Shown: piece by piece, positions 43,958-53,944 of the stretch
Layout: each line of letters begins with the position of its first letter
How positions within the stretch are numbered: position 1 is the first letter of the stretch
Assembly: GCA_964405455.1 (NCBI GenBank)
Contig: CAYOOA010000008.1
Coordinates: 1 to 64,000 of the forward strand
DNA from: CALESS01 sp964405455
Lineage (GTDB): Bacteria > Chloroflexota > Anaerolineae > Anaerolineales > Anaerolineaceae
Direction: 5' to 3'
DNA: 64,000 nt
Program-made: the position numbers and the translations under genes
Notes under the pieces: model-generated
The model's database searches: none
The model's input: only the letters and a program-made list of their open reading frames with translations
Told to the model about the DNA's origin: nothing

Positions 43958-46276
43958 TCAATGATTTCTTTGCAGCCTGATCACACCGTTCCTGGCCTGA
44001 ACACGCACCTTCCTGGCTATGCTGCTTTCTTCGACCTGAACAGACTCGTCACAGGAATACCCAAGCAGAGTCAATTCTGCAGTAAATTCATCCAACGCGG
44101 TCTTGATCTCAATGATTTCATCAGATGTGTTGATCTCAATAATTTCCGATGTGATGTAGTGAAGCAACACATCCTGCTTGATCCACCAATCCAGGGGCAG
44201 GATCACTCCCCGTCGTGCCGGAATTTGAACCGGGTTCCCGCCGAACAATTGAATTTGGTCATAGCCCAGCCGGCTCTCCACCGGGTCATCCTGATAATTG
44301 TTAATGAATAGGAAACTGCCGTTCTCCCCCCGGCTGATGCGCACATCCACCCATGGGTCAGCGTGGAAAAGCGGCTGGCAGCCCATTCGCAATCCCATCT
44401 GGTGGACGAGGTCCAAATCATCCAGAGTATCGGCCGGCAGTGCAGCCCCCAACATCATCACCTCGCCCAGCCCGATCTTGCGGTTGAAACCCACTATCCG
44501 CCCATCTAAATGCCGTGCAAACACCTCGTCAAACTCCCCGGTGTACGTTTCCATAAACGAAACAGGGATATCGGTGTATCCAAATGCATTCACCAGGTTT
44601 TGGGTGAATGGGGGATCACTTTCAACCCCCTGGATGCCAAGAGCATTTCTCAGGATGGTGCATGGCTGGTGATTGAAATCCTCGCTGCACATCCGCCCCA
44701 CCAGGATGAGCCGGCCACCCTGCCGGGCATACTCCACCAGTTTTTGTTGGACAGCAGGATTGCAGCGCCGATCCATCATCACCCAACAAACTGGCGTCCG
44801 GGCCGGTTCAAGTTCTTCTCGGTTGATTTCCACAGCGTCAAACGGCCGGTGGGTCAGGGTCAGGCCGCGAGCGATAAAATCAAACAGCACCACTTCGCGT
44901 TGATGGGTGATGATGCGGGTGGTTTCCTGTGTGGCCTCGTTATTGACCTCGGTCATGAAATCATCCAACTGGAAGCCAACCGTGGCGACCGTGTGCGGTT
45001 GGGATAAAACCAAATCTTTTCCATAGCATTTTAAAACTCTCGAAAGCTGCGGGTAGCGGAAATAATGTTTCCGCAGACTGCCGTCCTTGCGTACTGGATG
45101 TCCCCAATCATGCCGCTTTACCGTGCTGAGTATGGGATCGTTTTCTCCATCGCAAAACAGGTAATGATTGATGGCGCGCATCCCTGAAGAAATGCACAAC
45201 CGACTGTACAAATCATACAAAGAGGTTTGTCCGATTCCAAAATCCTGGTTGCCGCCGGCCTGGAATTCGATTGAAAACAGGGGTTGAGACCGGTTTTCAA
45301 CCGCTTTTGTCATTTCATTCACCATCAACAACTGGTGAATATTTGCCTCCCCAATCCAGCCCGGATACACATCCACCGCGCTGATCATCCCATCCATATC
45401 CATCACAGAAATCAATTGCGAGATACCGATGGCAAAGGTCTTTCCTCCATTGGCAAATCCGTGGATATTAATTACGGGAGGAACTTCCAATCCGTTGGCT
45501 GTTGCCTCTGCCAGCAGGAAAGATGCATATTGTCGCAGATAGGCCCGGAAGAAAAGCCGATAATCCTCCACGATCTGCCTGGAACGCGAATCATCTGGAT
45601 GCATAATGCCATTACGCAACAGCTCAATCAAGTTTTCAACCGGATAGCGTTCAACAAGTTGCTCCCCATAGAAAAGCTTAAGATGGGCGGCAAAATGTTT
45701 CAGGGTGTTTTCGTTAATATCCATGATGTTTTTCACCCAGTGCATCATGCCCATCTCGTTATCCAATTGCACCAGCAGAATCTTCCCCTTGCGGGTGATC
45801 TGGCGGGGAGCGATCACTTGATATACTTCCCGGTACCATTTCTTCACCTGGGCCGTGAAATCCGGGTGCAGGTAACTAACGATATTTTCAGGCTCGCCTC
45901 GCTGGTTGATCGCCGCCACTTGCGGATACTTCCGAAAAACCCAGGCGGGGATGCCCTCGTAGGTGGTTTCTGCATTGATATATGGCCCCGGGCGGGCAAT
46001 GACATACAACCCCATCTCATCAGCCAGGTCTAGAAAACCGGCCAGGTTGCGCATTGGATGACTGTGGCCGTCAAAATCGGAAACATCTTCTTCAACCTGG
46101 TGCCAGAGCCAGGGAATATAGGCTGCCACGGCATTAAATCCCGCCTCCTTGAGCAGGTTCAAGCGGTGCGGCCACTCGTCCTGGGGGGTGCGGAAGTAAT
46201 GAAATTCGCCTGCCTGGATCAACAGGGGCTGATCATTCAACCAAAATTGGCCGTCTGCTGCATAGAATTTATTCAT
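43958..46276 (-). CDS. GH35-like beta-galactosidase
   Basis: The 772-residue product has the GH35 N-terminal pattern QAGEFHYFRTPQDEW, then KEAGFNAVAAYIPWLWH and GLYVIARPGPYI. The acid/base Glu is in VQLDNEMG (family QxENEYG) and the nucleophile Glu is in LFSIEFQAGG. No signal peptide is seen, so it is cytoplasmic. It should hydrolyse a beta-galactoside or related glycoside. ATG 46276 is used because AAGGAG lies upstream; it overlaps the previous gene by eight bases. It is the last gene of the minus-strand locus. Confidence 0.85.
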   Translation of the reverse strand: MNKFYAADGQFWLNDQPLLIQAGEFHYFRTPQDEWPHRLNLLKEAGFNAVAAYIPWLWHQVEEDVSDFDGHSHPMRNLAGFLDLADEMGLYVIARPGPYINAETTYEGIPAWVFRKYPQVAAINQRGEPENIVSYLHPDFTAQVKKWYREVYQVIAPRQITRKGKILLVQLDNEMGMMHWVKNIMDINENTLKHFAAHLKLFYGEQLVERYPVENLIELLRNGIMHPDDSRSRQIVEDYRLFFRAYLRQYASFLLAEATANGLEVPPVINIHGFANGGKTFAIGISQLISVMDMDGMISAVDVYPGWIGEANIHQLLMVNEMTKAVENRSQPLFSIEFQAGGNQDFGIGQTSLYDLYSRLCISSGMRAINHYLFCDGENDPILSTVKRHDWGHPVRKDGSLRKHYFRYPQLSRVLKCYGKDLVLSQPHTVATVGFQLDDFMTEVNNEATQETTRIITHQREVVLFDFIARGLTLTHRPFDAVEINREELEPARTPVCWVMMDRRCNPAVQQKLVEYARQGGRLILVGRMCSEDFNHQPCTILRNALGIQGVESDPPFTQNLVNAFGYTDIPVSFMETYTGEFDEVFARHLDGRIVGFNRKIGLGEVMMLGAALPADTLDDLDLVHQMGLRMGCQPLFHADPWVDVRISRGENGSFLFINNYQDDPVESRLGYDQIQLFGGNPVQIPARRGVILPLDWWIKQDVLLHYITSEIIEINTSDEIIEIKTALDEFTAELTLLGYSCDESVQVEESSIARKVRVQARNGVIRLQRNH

Positions 46277-47510
46277 GTTGGTCTCCTTTGCGTGTAAAGC
46301 CAAGAATGGCTAAAGCTTTTTGGATCAAAGAACTGCCGGTGTACACATCCCAGATCGATCTGCTTAAATAATTCTCAATCATGATCATCGAACAGCCTTT
46401 ATCAATCCCATAGATCGCCTGGCTATACCAGGCAGGTGAAACATCCAGGTTGTAGGCATCAAAAAAGCCGTACTTACCCCAGGTTCGGGGGTGTTGATGA
46501 TAAAGATAATCGATCATCTCCAGCGTAAATTCCGGGATGAACGGCAGGCAGGCAATGCCGCCGTATATCGACACCGTTCCATTCGGTTGGGGGTCATAAA
46601 GACTGGGGGGGCTACCGGATACATCATACCCCCACGGGCTGTCTCCACAGCTTGCTCCCCAGCTGCCGGCATTGTAGGTTTTGATCCGCCGGGATTGGTC
46701 AATACAGAAACTGCGATTCGCCAGCGCAGCCAGGCGGGTATTTTCAAACCAATCCACACCCTGCGGATCCAGGTAATGTGCCACATCCAGCCAGGCTTCG
46801 CTAAACTGGTAGGCAAACAAATTGCCACCCGGGTTGATGATGATTTCCCGGCCGTCAAACACCCCGGTATCCCTGGAAAAACCGGCATACAATCGCCTGG
46901 CCAGGTCCGGCTCCAGGTACGGGGCCGCCTGCAGGTACATCATCTTTTGTTCGGCAGCCATACTCCAGTATGAAATAAATCCGGGTTCATCTTCGACGTA
47001 ATCCCCGCCGCGGTCAGGGTTGTATGCCATTCGGAAAAGGGTTCTGCCATTCTTCTCCGCAACGAAGTGTCCCCAATCCACCCGCCCCAGCAAAGCCTGG
47101 GCCAGATCATCAATTTCTGCGTCTTGAAAATAAGCTGCTGCAGTAATCACTCCATTCAGGCAGAGCGCCGTATCAATCGTCGAATACTCACATTTTCGCA
47201 CTCGCTCTGCGGTTTCCATCTGAAGGTAATGGGCGAAAAAACCGCGGTAGTGACTGGCATTGGAAAGTAAAGTTTGAAGCGTCCGCAGAACAATATCACG
47301 GCCATCCTGCCGGGGGATGATTTTCCGCTCTACGGCGATCACCCAGGCGGTCAGGGCAAAACCCACCGACGCAATGGAAGCGATATCGGGTTTCTTGGTT
47401 GAGTCAACCGTTAATCCGTACCCCTTGGTGGCCGGGTCAAAATTGGTGAAATTTAAAAAGAAATTTATCGAGCCCTGAATTTCTTTCAGGAGAATATCAG
47501 AATTGACCAT
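46269..47510 (-). CDS. PF10091/GH144-like beta-glucanase, cytoplasmic
   Basis: The 413-residue product matches the glycoamylase/GH144 family (alpha/alpha barrel), whose known members are endo-beta-1,2-glucanases. Family-type segments include DIASIASVGFALTAWVI, STIDTALCLNGVITAAAYF, GGNLFAYQFSEAWLDVAHY and WGASCGDSPWGY. It lacks a signal peptide, so it would act on material already imported. Catalytic residues are not assigned with certainty. It lies 13 bp after the LacI gene and is a paralogue of the lipoprotein upstream. Confidence 0.8.
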   Translation of the reverse strand: MVNSDILLKEIQGSINFFLNFTNFDPATKGYGLTVDSTKKPDIASIASVGFALTAWVIAVERKIIPRQDGRDIVLRTLQTLLSNASHYRGFFAHYLQMETAERVRKCEYSTIDTALCLNGVITAAAYFQDAEIDDLAQALLGRVDWGHFVAEKNGRTLFRMAYNPDRGGDYVEDEPGFISYWSMAAEQKMMYLQAAPYLEPDLARRLYAGFSRDTGVFDGREIIINPGGNLFAYQFSEAWLDVAHYLDPQGVDWFENTRLAALANRSFCIDQSRRIKTYNAGSWGASCGDSPWGYDVSGSPPSLYDPQPNGTVSIYGGIACLPFIPEFTLEMIDYLYHQHPRTWGKYGFFDAYNLDVSPAWYSQAIYGIDKGCSMIMIENYLSRSIWDVYTGSSLIQKALAILGFTRKGDQHE

Positions 47511-47523
47511 ACGGACTCCATTT

Positions 47524-48510
47524 TCACACCGGGGTTGGAATGGGGTGCTTTAGCGATGATTCGCGGATGATGAGCTCGGTCTGGATTCGGTATGGTTGGA
47601 AGGGGGTGCCTTTTTCCAGGAAATCGATCAATTGAGTCGCCGCAAGCGACCCCCACAAGAGGCGCGAAGCCCCAATGGTGGTCAACGACGGTTGCATATA
47701 CCTTGTGATGAGGATATCGTCAAACCCGACTACAGCCGTATCTTCTGGTACTCTCAGGTGATTTTCCTGCAGGGCTTTGATAAAACCTATCGCCATCTGG
47801 TCATTGGCACAAAAAACTCCATCCGGAAAACTGCCGGATGCAATGACCCGCAGGCCAGCCGCATAACCCGATTCTTCTGTAAAAGCGCCGTCAATGCATG
47901 TTACCCCGATATGATGCTTGCTCGCCTCATCCAGGAAAGCTGTCATCCGTTCTGCGTTATCAAACGAATCCGATGCCCCAGAAACAAAACTAAGTTTCCG
48001 CGCTCCCTGGTCAACCAGGTGCTGAAATGCCTGCCGGACTCCATGTTGATTATCCACCAGGAGCGGATGAATGTACTGACCGTTCAGGTAACGATCCAAA
48101 ACAACAACGGGAAAACTGCTGGAGGCAAGCTTCAACAGGGTGTCACTTTTTACCTTCGAATCAAAAACGATGGCACCGTCCACCATCCGCTGCGTCAAGA
48201 CTCGTCGAATCGCCCGGCTTTCAGGACATACAATCAAGTCATAATCTGTTTTTAGGATGGCATCATGGATTCCTTCCAGGATATCCTCATAAAACGAACC
48301 GCCAAACCGGGTGATAAACACACCCAGGGTCAAAGCTTTTCGGTTCTTCAAGTTCCGGGCATATGCGTTCGGATGGTAATTCAACTCCTCGGCAGCAGTC
48401 AGCACTCGCCGGCGTGTTTCTTCACTGATAGTCCCCGTTCCATTGAGTGCATAGGATGCAGAGGTGACACTAACGCCTGCTTTTCTGGCTACATCTTTGA
48501 TGGTGATCAC
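47524..48510 (-). CDS. LacI family transcriptional regulator
   Basis: The 328-residue product has a LacI helix-turn-helix (TIKDVARKAGVSVTSASYALNG) with hinge NYHPNAYARNLKN, and a periplasmic-binding-protein-like sugar sensor domain ending in VVGFDD and ATQLIDFLEKG. It probably represses the carbohydrate locus until a sugar inducer binds. It sits between the two PF10091 genes in the same run (12 and 13 bp gaps). I did not find a clear operator near the start of the locus. Confidence 0.93.
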   Translation of the reverse strand: MITIKDVARKAGVSVTSASYALNGTGTISEETRRRVLTAAEELNYHPNAYARNLKNRKALTLGVFITRFGGSFYEDILEGIHDAILKTDYDLIVCPESRAIRRVLTQRMVDGAIVFDSKVKSDTLLKLASSSFPVVVLDRYLNGQYIHPLLVDNQHGVRQAFQHLVDQGARKLSFVSGASDSFDNAERMTAFLDEASKHHIGVTCIDGAFTEESGYAAGLRVIASGSFPDGVFCANDQMAIGFIKALQENHLRVPEDTAVVGFDDILITRYMQPSLTTIGASRLLWGSLAATQLIDFLEKGTPFQPYRIQTELIIRESSLKHPIPTPV

Positions 48511-48522
48511 AAATATACATCC

Positions 48523-49896
48523 TCAGGGTTCTTTCGTGATTTGCAGCCGCGCCATCCCGTTGAGGATTGTGACGTTCTTCATCATAATTTGATGGATGAA
48601 ATCATTCTCATCGTTGGCCAGCATTAAAAGTGTAATTCCCTTATCAATACCAATAACATCCGTGTCATACCACTTCCTGGTCAAATTGTAAGCGTCCTTG
48701 AATCCATATTTCCCTTTCAGGGATTCGATTGAATAATAATTTTGCATCGCCTGGCGCGCCTGGTCAGGTACAAAGATAATCGAACCGATAGCGCCTGAAG
48801 GCGGAATTGTATCATCAATAAAATGGGATTTATTATCAAATCCCGAAGGTGGTGCGCCGTAGGTGCCGTTATACCCGTCAGGGCCATCACAGGCAGTCAG
48901 ACCCCAGGCATCCGGCCCAAGCGTTTTGTATTTCTCATCCATTGCCACCGCAAAGTTGAACTGGGCAAGCGACGCTTGAACAGAATTATCAAACCAGTTC
49001 ACTCCCTCCCGGTCGGTGTAATTGCGGAAATCGATCCAGGCATGGCTGAACTGGTAGGTGAACAACGACCCGAACCAGGAGTGGATAAACTTTTGCCCAT
49101 CTCCGTAGCTGCCATAATGGCGGGTGAACCCATAGTAAAGTGAATCGTCGGTCGGATGAGTACTGGAGCCCGCAGCCAGGACGTAAAGCATCAATTGCTC
49201 GGCGTAAAAATCCCAGTGGCCCTCAAATCCCTTCTCGGGGCGGTATGCCATATAAAACATATTTTTGGATGTATCTACAAACCAGGGCCAATTAACTTCC
49301 TCGTATAACTGATCTGCCCTGGTTTTAATTTCACCGCCAAAATATTCACCCGCAGAAAGGACTCCCATCATCAGGATGGCGGTGTCAATACTGGAAACCT
49401 CGCTTTCCCAGGCGCGCTTGCCGCTGCTCAGGCTGACAAAATGATAGAAAAAGCCCTCGGTGCGTTCCATTTTTGCCAGTGTATCCAGGGTTCCTTTTAC
49501 TCTCTCATAACCTTCCTGGTAGGATATATATCCTTTCTCAATCCCAACCAAATAGGCAGATAATCCAAAACCAACTGAAGCGGTGCTGGCAATGCCTTCT
49601 GACCCGGGGAAACGATCCCGGATCAACCCGAACCCCGGGCTGGTTACATCAGTGTTCGCCTGTTCCCAGAAGAAATCAAATGAGCCTTTCATCTCGTAGG
49701 CGATAACATCCTCAATGGCCGCTGGAGGTTGTGTTGGGCTGGGTGCAAGCGTTGGGATGGTGGTGACTATTGCGGTTTCTACCACTTTCGTTGGCACGGT
49801 TGGAGTTATCCCCATGGTAGGAGCTACTGTGGGATGACTGCACCCTGTAACGAGCAGGGAGAAAATCAGGAGAGTAACCAGCAGTCGGTTATTCAC
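48523..49896 (-). CDS. PF10091/GH144-like beta-glucanase lipoprotein
   Basis: The 457-residue product starts with a lipoprotein signal (lipobox LVTGC) and a Thr/Pro linker, so it is anchored outside the cell. The catalytic module has the motif WGLTACDGPDGYNGTYGAPP, typical of PF10091/GH144 endo-beta-1,2-glucanases, and SIDTAILMMGVLSAGEYF and TASVGFGLSAYLVGIEKG. It should cut polysaccharide outside into fragments for the transporter. The GTG at 49896 is preferred because it leads directly into the signal peptide, and it overlaps the permease gene by eight bases. Confidence 0.84.
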   Translation of the reverse strand: MNNRLLVTLLIFSLLVTGCSHPTVAPTMGITPTVPTKVVETAIVTTIPTLAPSPTQPPAAIEDVIAYEMKGSFDFFWEQANTDVTSPGFGLIRDRFPGSEGIASTASVGFGLSAYLVGIEKGYISYQEGYERVKGTLDTLAKMERTEGFFYHFVSLSSGKRAWESEVSSIDTAILMMGVLSAGEYFGGEIKTRADQLYEEVNWPWFVDTSKNMFYMAYRPEKGFEGHWDFYAEQLMLYVLAAGSSTHPTDDSLYYGFTRHYGSYGDGQKFIHSWFGSLFTYQFSHAWIDFRNYTDREGVNWFDNSVQASLAQFNFAVAMDEKYKTLGPDAWGLTACDGPDGYNGTYGAPPSGFDNKSHFIDDTIPPSGAIGSIIFVPDQARQAMQNYYSIESLKGKYGFKDAYNLTRKWYDTDVIGIDKGITLLMLANDENDFIHQIMMKNVTILNGMARLQITKEP

Positions 49897-50818
49897 CTGT
49901 AATCCCAGTTCGATCAATTGACTCAACGAACCACTTCTGCAGAAAGAAATACATCACAAGCAGCGGCAGAATATTCAGGAAAGTCCCGGCTAATTTGACT
50001 GCCTCATTCAGGCGGTCGAAGATGTTCACCACACCCGGTGGGTACAGGTTTTCATATGCCTGGGCAAACTTGGAAAGCTGCATGGGCAGAGTATTAATCC
50101 CACCTTCCAGGAAAATTACCGTCAGGTAGGTTTCATTCCAGTACCAGACTGTCGAGAACAGGATGGAAATAATATAAGATGGTACAGCCGCCGGAACTGC
50201 TACTTTGAGGAAGATCGCCCAGTCCGACGCCCCATCCAGGCGGGCGGCCTCAATCAGAACACGCGGTAGAGAGAGAAAAGTCTGGTAGAAAATCAGGATA
50301 AAAATGGCACTGTTGAACCCCTGCCCCATCAATGCCGGTAAAATCAGCGAAAGGACATTCCCAAGCAGGCCATATTTTCGATAGGTCAACATTTGGGGCA
50401 GTACCGTATTTTGGGCAGGGATGATGAAAGTGGCCAGGATAAGACCAAACATCAAGCTCTTCCCCCAGAACTTATACCTAGCCATCCCGTACCCAATCAA
50501 TGAGCAAATGACTGTTTGAATGATAGAAGGAATCAGGCTCACCAGGACGGAATTGGCGAAGGTCATGGGATAATCCAAAACCCGGAATGCTTTGACATAA
50601 TTCCCGGAGAAGAATTCGGTCGGCACCCACTGGACCATGGGATTGAGCAGGTCGCTGGGGCTCTTAAGGCTGGTGACAAACATGAAGAGCAGCGGATAGA
50701 GATACACAAATCCGATTGCCAGCAGCAACAGATAGAGAATAATCGTGAGAATCAACCCATATTTATTTCGGCTACCCAGGAGAAAACCCTTGATTTTGGT
50801 AAGAGTGGCAGAGTTCAT
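49889..50818 (-). CDS. ABC sugar permease, MalG-type (pair 2)
   Basis: The 309-residue product has six hydrophobic segments and the EAA motif EAARLDGASDWAIFLKVAVP, which contacts the ATPase. It is the MalG-like half of a CUT1 sugar transporter, and the MalF-like half lies 19 bp upstream. It overlaps the GH144-like lipoprotein gene by eight bases. No ATPase gene is in the window, so a shared MsmK-type ATPase elsewhere is expected. Confidence 0.93.
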   Translation of the reverse strand: MNSATLTKIKGFLLGSRNKYGLILTIILYLLLLAIGFVYLYPLLFMFVTSLKSPSDLLNPMVQWVPTEFFSGNYVKAFRVLDYPMTFANSVLVSLIPSIIQTVICSLIGYGMARYKFWGKSLMFGLILATFIIPAQNTVLPQMLTYRKYGLLGNVLSLILPALMGQGFNSAIFILIFYQTFLSLPRVLIEAARLDGASDWAIFLKVAVPAAVPSYIISILFSTVWYWNETYLTVIFLEGGINTLPMQLSKFAQAYENLYPPGVVNIFDRLNEAVKLAGTFLNILPLLVMYFFLQKWFVESIDRTGITGE

Positions 50819-50837
50819 GATCAGCCTTCGCCTTCCA

Positions 50838-51725
50838 TCAATATTTTTTCTCGGTTCGGGAATTTAGGAGAAAATACACAATCGCCAGCAACAGGGAAAG
50901 CACCACAAAATAAATAAATGACATTGCGCTGGAATAACCGATCCCACCTTCCACTGCATAGGTTTGAGAAAAGATGTATTTGACGACTTTGTTCTCAGAA
51001 AAATGCGAAAGTGTGATGATGGTGTAAATTGCATTAATCACCGTCGTGGTGGATAGGGAAGGCAGGGTAATTTTCCAGTAGGATTCCCAGGCCGAAGCAC
51101 CATCGATGGCTGCCGCCTCGTAGATGCTTTTATCAATTTTTTGCAGGCTGGAAAGGTATATCAGGATTTGCACCCCGGAAAACCACAGGATCAGGATGAA
51201 TGAAGTAAGCAGGTAATCGATGGGGTTGCGCAGGTATGGCGGCAAGGTGGCCAGAAAGCTGCTTATGGCTGCAGAATTGGCAATCCCCGGCACCGAGGTG
51301 GCACCCTGGGAGGTTAATTCCTTAATGACCGGCCCGCTGGTGATCACCACCGGCAGGAAGAAAATCGTCCGGAAGATGCCCTTGAACCTAAGTTTGAGAT
51401 TCAGCAACAGTGCAATCACCATGGAAAAGATGATCACAATCGGGACTGAAACCAGGGTCTCAATAGCATATTCAATCAACAGTTGCACAAAATTGGGATC
51501 TGTGAACAACGCCCGGGAATAATTCGCCCAGTTGACGAATTTTTGGGTTATGCCCGTCGCAGTGACAGTCACAGTATTCATACTGTAAAAGAAGGTCTGG
51601 ATGAGTGGAAACAGGGTGAATAATCCAAAACCGATGATCCAAATCAGGACAAAGGAATAACCATACACCGCTTCACGTGTGCCAAGGCTGATTCCTCGTC
51701 TGCGGAGGCCTTTCGTTTCTTTCAC
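50838..51725 (-). CDS. ABC sugar permease, MalF-type (pair 2)
   Basis: The 295-residue product has six hydrophobic segments and the EAA motif YEAAAIDGASAWESYWKITLPSL. It is the MalF-like partner of the permease just downstream. It starts on a four-base ATGA overlap with the end of the DUF5696 gene. Its position behind the DUF5696 gene suggests a transport step linked to that protein. Confidence 0.92.
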   Translation of the reverse strand: MKETKGLRRRGISLGTREAVYGYSFVLIWIIGFGLFTLFPLIQTFFYSMNTVTVTATGITQKFVNWANYSRALFTDPNFVQLLIEYAIETLVSVPIVIIFSMVIALLLNLKLRFKGIFRTIFFLPVVITSGPVIKELTSQGATSVPGIANSAAISSFLATLPPYLRNPIDYLLTSFILILWFSGVQILIYLSSLQKIDKSIYEAAAIDGASAWESYWKITLPSLSTTTVINAIYTIITLSHFSENKVVKYIFSQTYAVEGGIGYSSAMSFIYFVVLSLLLAIVYFLLNSRTEKKY

Positions 51726-53944
51726 GGCTTCACCTCCCTCAAAATTGCATCCTTGCTATTGACGCGTATTGCGCCAGATGTGTAAGGCTGGTCTGTGTAA
51801 TTAACAATGATTTGCTTCTGGTTGCTGTAGGTCACCGCAACAATTCCGTCTGCCAGGTACTCTCGCGAGATAATGGTCTGCCCCTTGACTGGCCCGAGTA
51901 ATTGGTTCAACCATTGATAAGCCCGGTTAACTTCCGGCGCCCATTGTGTATAGGAGGATGTATAGATCCAACTGGATCTGGTGTTCAGGATTTTGGCCGT
52001 TGGCTCATACGTAAGATAGTAGGATGGATAAATTCCAAAGTCAGCATGGCGAAGTAAATCATCTACATTGTTGGAGGAAAAGTTCAACGCTGTTCCATAA
52101 TAGGGGACATATCCCGCCAGAACAATTTGGATAAACGGAACGACATCGCTGGTGTATATATATCCGCTATCGGATATGGGGATATCAAAATATGCATCCA
52201 TTGCGCTAAACACATAGTCATTCGGCAGGTAAAAAGCCTTTTGCCCCTTTTCAGCCAAAAGCAAAGCTTGATATTTTTCAATCGTACTTTCTCGATTCAG
52301 GTAATTATCATGCTTGAAATCGCTGAAAAGCATCGCACCGATTCCATCCAGGGCCAGGCCGGCCTTTAGGTTGGAAAACACCTCTTTACTTAGGTTTGAA
52401 TAACTCCTATCAACGGCAGGAAAATTCAAGAAGTAATTGACTTTGTCCCGGTTGTAAGCCAACAGGTTGGCATCGGTGATGGACATGGCCAGGTCGTAGC
52501 GAGGTGAATAGCCCGATTCATCCCGGAAGGCTGCCTGGGGATCCAGGTAAAGGTAAAAATTTCCACCCTCCGCGGTTACTTTCTCAACCATGGATTTCAA
52601 TTCCCCGATTGTTCCAAGCGATTTCTCCAGCTTTAAGGAATGAGGGGGCATGGTGGAGGCGCCCAGCGGCTGCCAACCGTAATACACCACCTCCGGGTTT
52701 TTCACTTCCAGGCCGGCAAGGATTTCATCCATTTGTTTGAGGGTTGTCATGGGAATGGATTGGTTCCAAAACAAGATTTTCTCTTTCTCGCCGCCTAAAA
52801 ACTCAAGTTTGACCCCAATATCTCCATTTGAGCTGGAAACTTTCTTCAAATCTCCTTTATCAACCAGGTATTGCTGATAGCTCCTTGCCATCCCTACGTA
52901 ATCTGCATCCTGTTTGGTCAAGAATCGGTAGTGCATTTTTATATCAAAGGCATTGGTGCTTGCTTGCAGGGTGGTTACACCGGCTCCGGAACGATTGGTT
53001 GCCTGGAAGTAACTCTCGTTGTAGACAAAGGCATTAAACATGAAATTAAAGTTGGTGATGATTCCAGCCGGATGCACCTGGAGTTCCCCGTATGAAGCGC
53101 CTTTTTCCAGTATGGAAATATACGCATTTTCTTTCTCCCCATGCACCATCCCATAAACCGGAAGGGAAAGCCGGTAAGGCCTATTAATCGTCGGATCATA
53201 CGGTAAGGTAGTGATCATCCCCAGGTCGGAACCGTAATACCTCCCGTAAAACATATTGGTCGCCTTGGTGGTTTCCGCAAAGCGGATCAAGCTGCCTGCT
53301 CCATCCGGGATCAACATATAGCCGGGGGTGATATTTGTACGCGTATATCCCATGAAGGGATACAGGTACAGCGTACCCAGTTTGAAATCCGGGTTTTCTT
53401 CCTTAATGCCGTCAAAGGGGAGCTCAACACTCGCTCCATTCGGCTCCAGTTTGACAATCAATTTCAATGTGATACCGGCATCTGTAAACTTGATGGAAGC
53501 TTCAAAGCCCTGGTCGATTTTCTTGAAATCAGTTGTATGATCCGTATTGGTGACAGAAGCCCGCTCGCTGACCGCTTTTTTATCCAGGTAATCAATACTG
53601 ATCCCGCTGGAGGCAAATGCCGTCCAGGTCTTATTTAGCCGATCACCTTTGATCTTCTCGTCCAGGTTGGAATTCCAGATATATCCGCTGCGCTTGTCAA
53701 CGACTTTAAATGCCAGTGACGCGGGATCAGCATACAACTGGAAGGTTTCATTTTCTCCAACGAGTTCATAGGTTTCCGGGATTTCCTGGTCGACTTTCCA
53801 ATCCAGGTTGGAATTCGCCGGATTCGATTGATAACCGACCGAGAGATTAGCCGTCGCGGCTTTGGCGTTTTGCAGGTTGGAATTGATTCCTAAAACCAGG
53901 CAAACCACCAGTATGCTTTGGAAGACAACCTTTAGTTTAGCCAC
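51722..53944 (-). CDS. DUF5696 domain protein, exported
   Basis: The 740-residue product has a signal peptide (LVVCLVLGINSNLQNAKA) and then a beta-rich N-terminal part and a barrel-like C-terminal part (YLYLDPQAAFRDESGYSPRYD, LALDGIGAMLFSDFKHD). These recall glycosidase folds, but no catalytic residues can be named. It belongs to the DUF5696 family, which in Gram-positive bacteria occurs in polysaccharide loci with ABC transporters and YIP1 proteins. It starts at a GTG with GGAG upstream and overlaps the NHL-YIP1 gene by eight bases. Function unknown. Confidence 0.8.
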   Translation of the reverse strand: MAKLKVVFQSILVVCLVLGINSNLQNAKAATANLSVGYQSNPANSNLDWKVDQEIPETYELVGENETFQLYADPASLAFKVVDKRSGYIWNSNLDEKIKGDRLNKTWTAFASSGISIDYLDKKAVSERASVTNTDHTTDFKKIDQGFEASIKFTDAGITLKLIVKLEPNGASVELPFDGIKEENPDFKLGTLYLYPFMGYTRTNITPGYMLIPDGAGSLIRFAETTKATNMFYGRYYGSDLGMITTLPYDPTINRPYRLSLPVYGMVHGEKENAYISILEKGASYGELQVHPAGIITNFNFMFNAFVYNESYFQATNRSGAGVTTLQASTNAFDIKMHYRFLTKQDADYVGMARSYQQYLVDKGDLKKVSSSNGDIGVKLEFLGGEKEKILFWNQSIPMTTLKQMDEILAGLEVKNPEVVYYGWQPLGASTMPPHSLKLEKSLGTIGELKSMVEKVTAEGGNFYLYLDPQAAFRDESGYSPRYDLAMSITDANLLAYNRDKVNYFLNFPAVDRSYSNLSKEVFSNLKAGLALDGIGAMLFSDFKHDNYLNRESTIEKYQALLLAEKGQKAFYLPNDYVFSAMDAYFDIPISDSGYIYTSDVVPFIQIVLAGYVPYYGTALNFSSNNVDDLLRHADFGIYPSYYLTYEPTAKILNTRSSWIYTSSYTQWAPEVNRAYQWLNQLLGPVKGQTIISREYLADGIVAVTYSNQKQIIVNYTDQPYTSGAIRVNSKDAILREVKP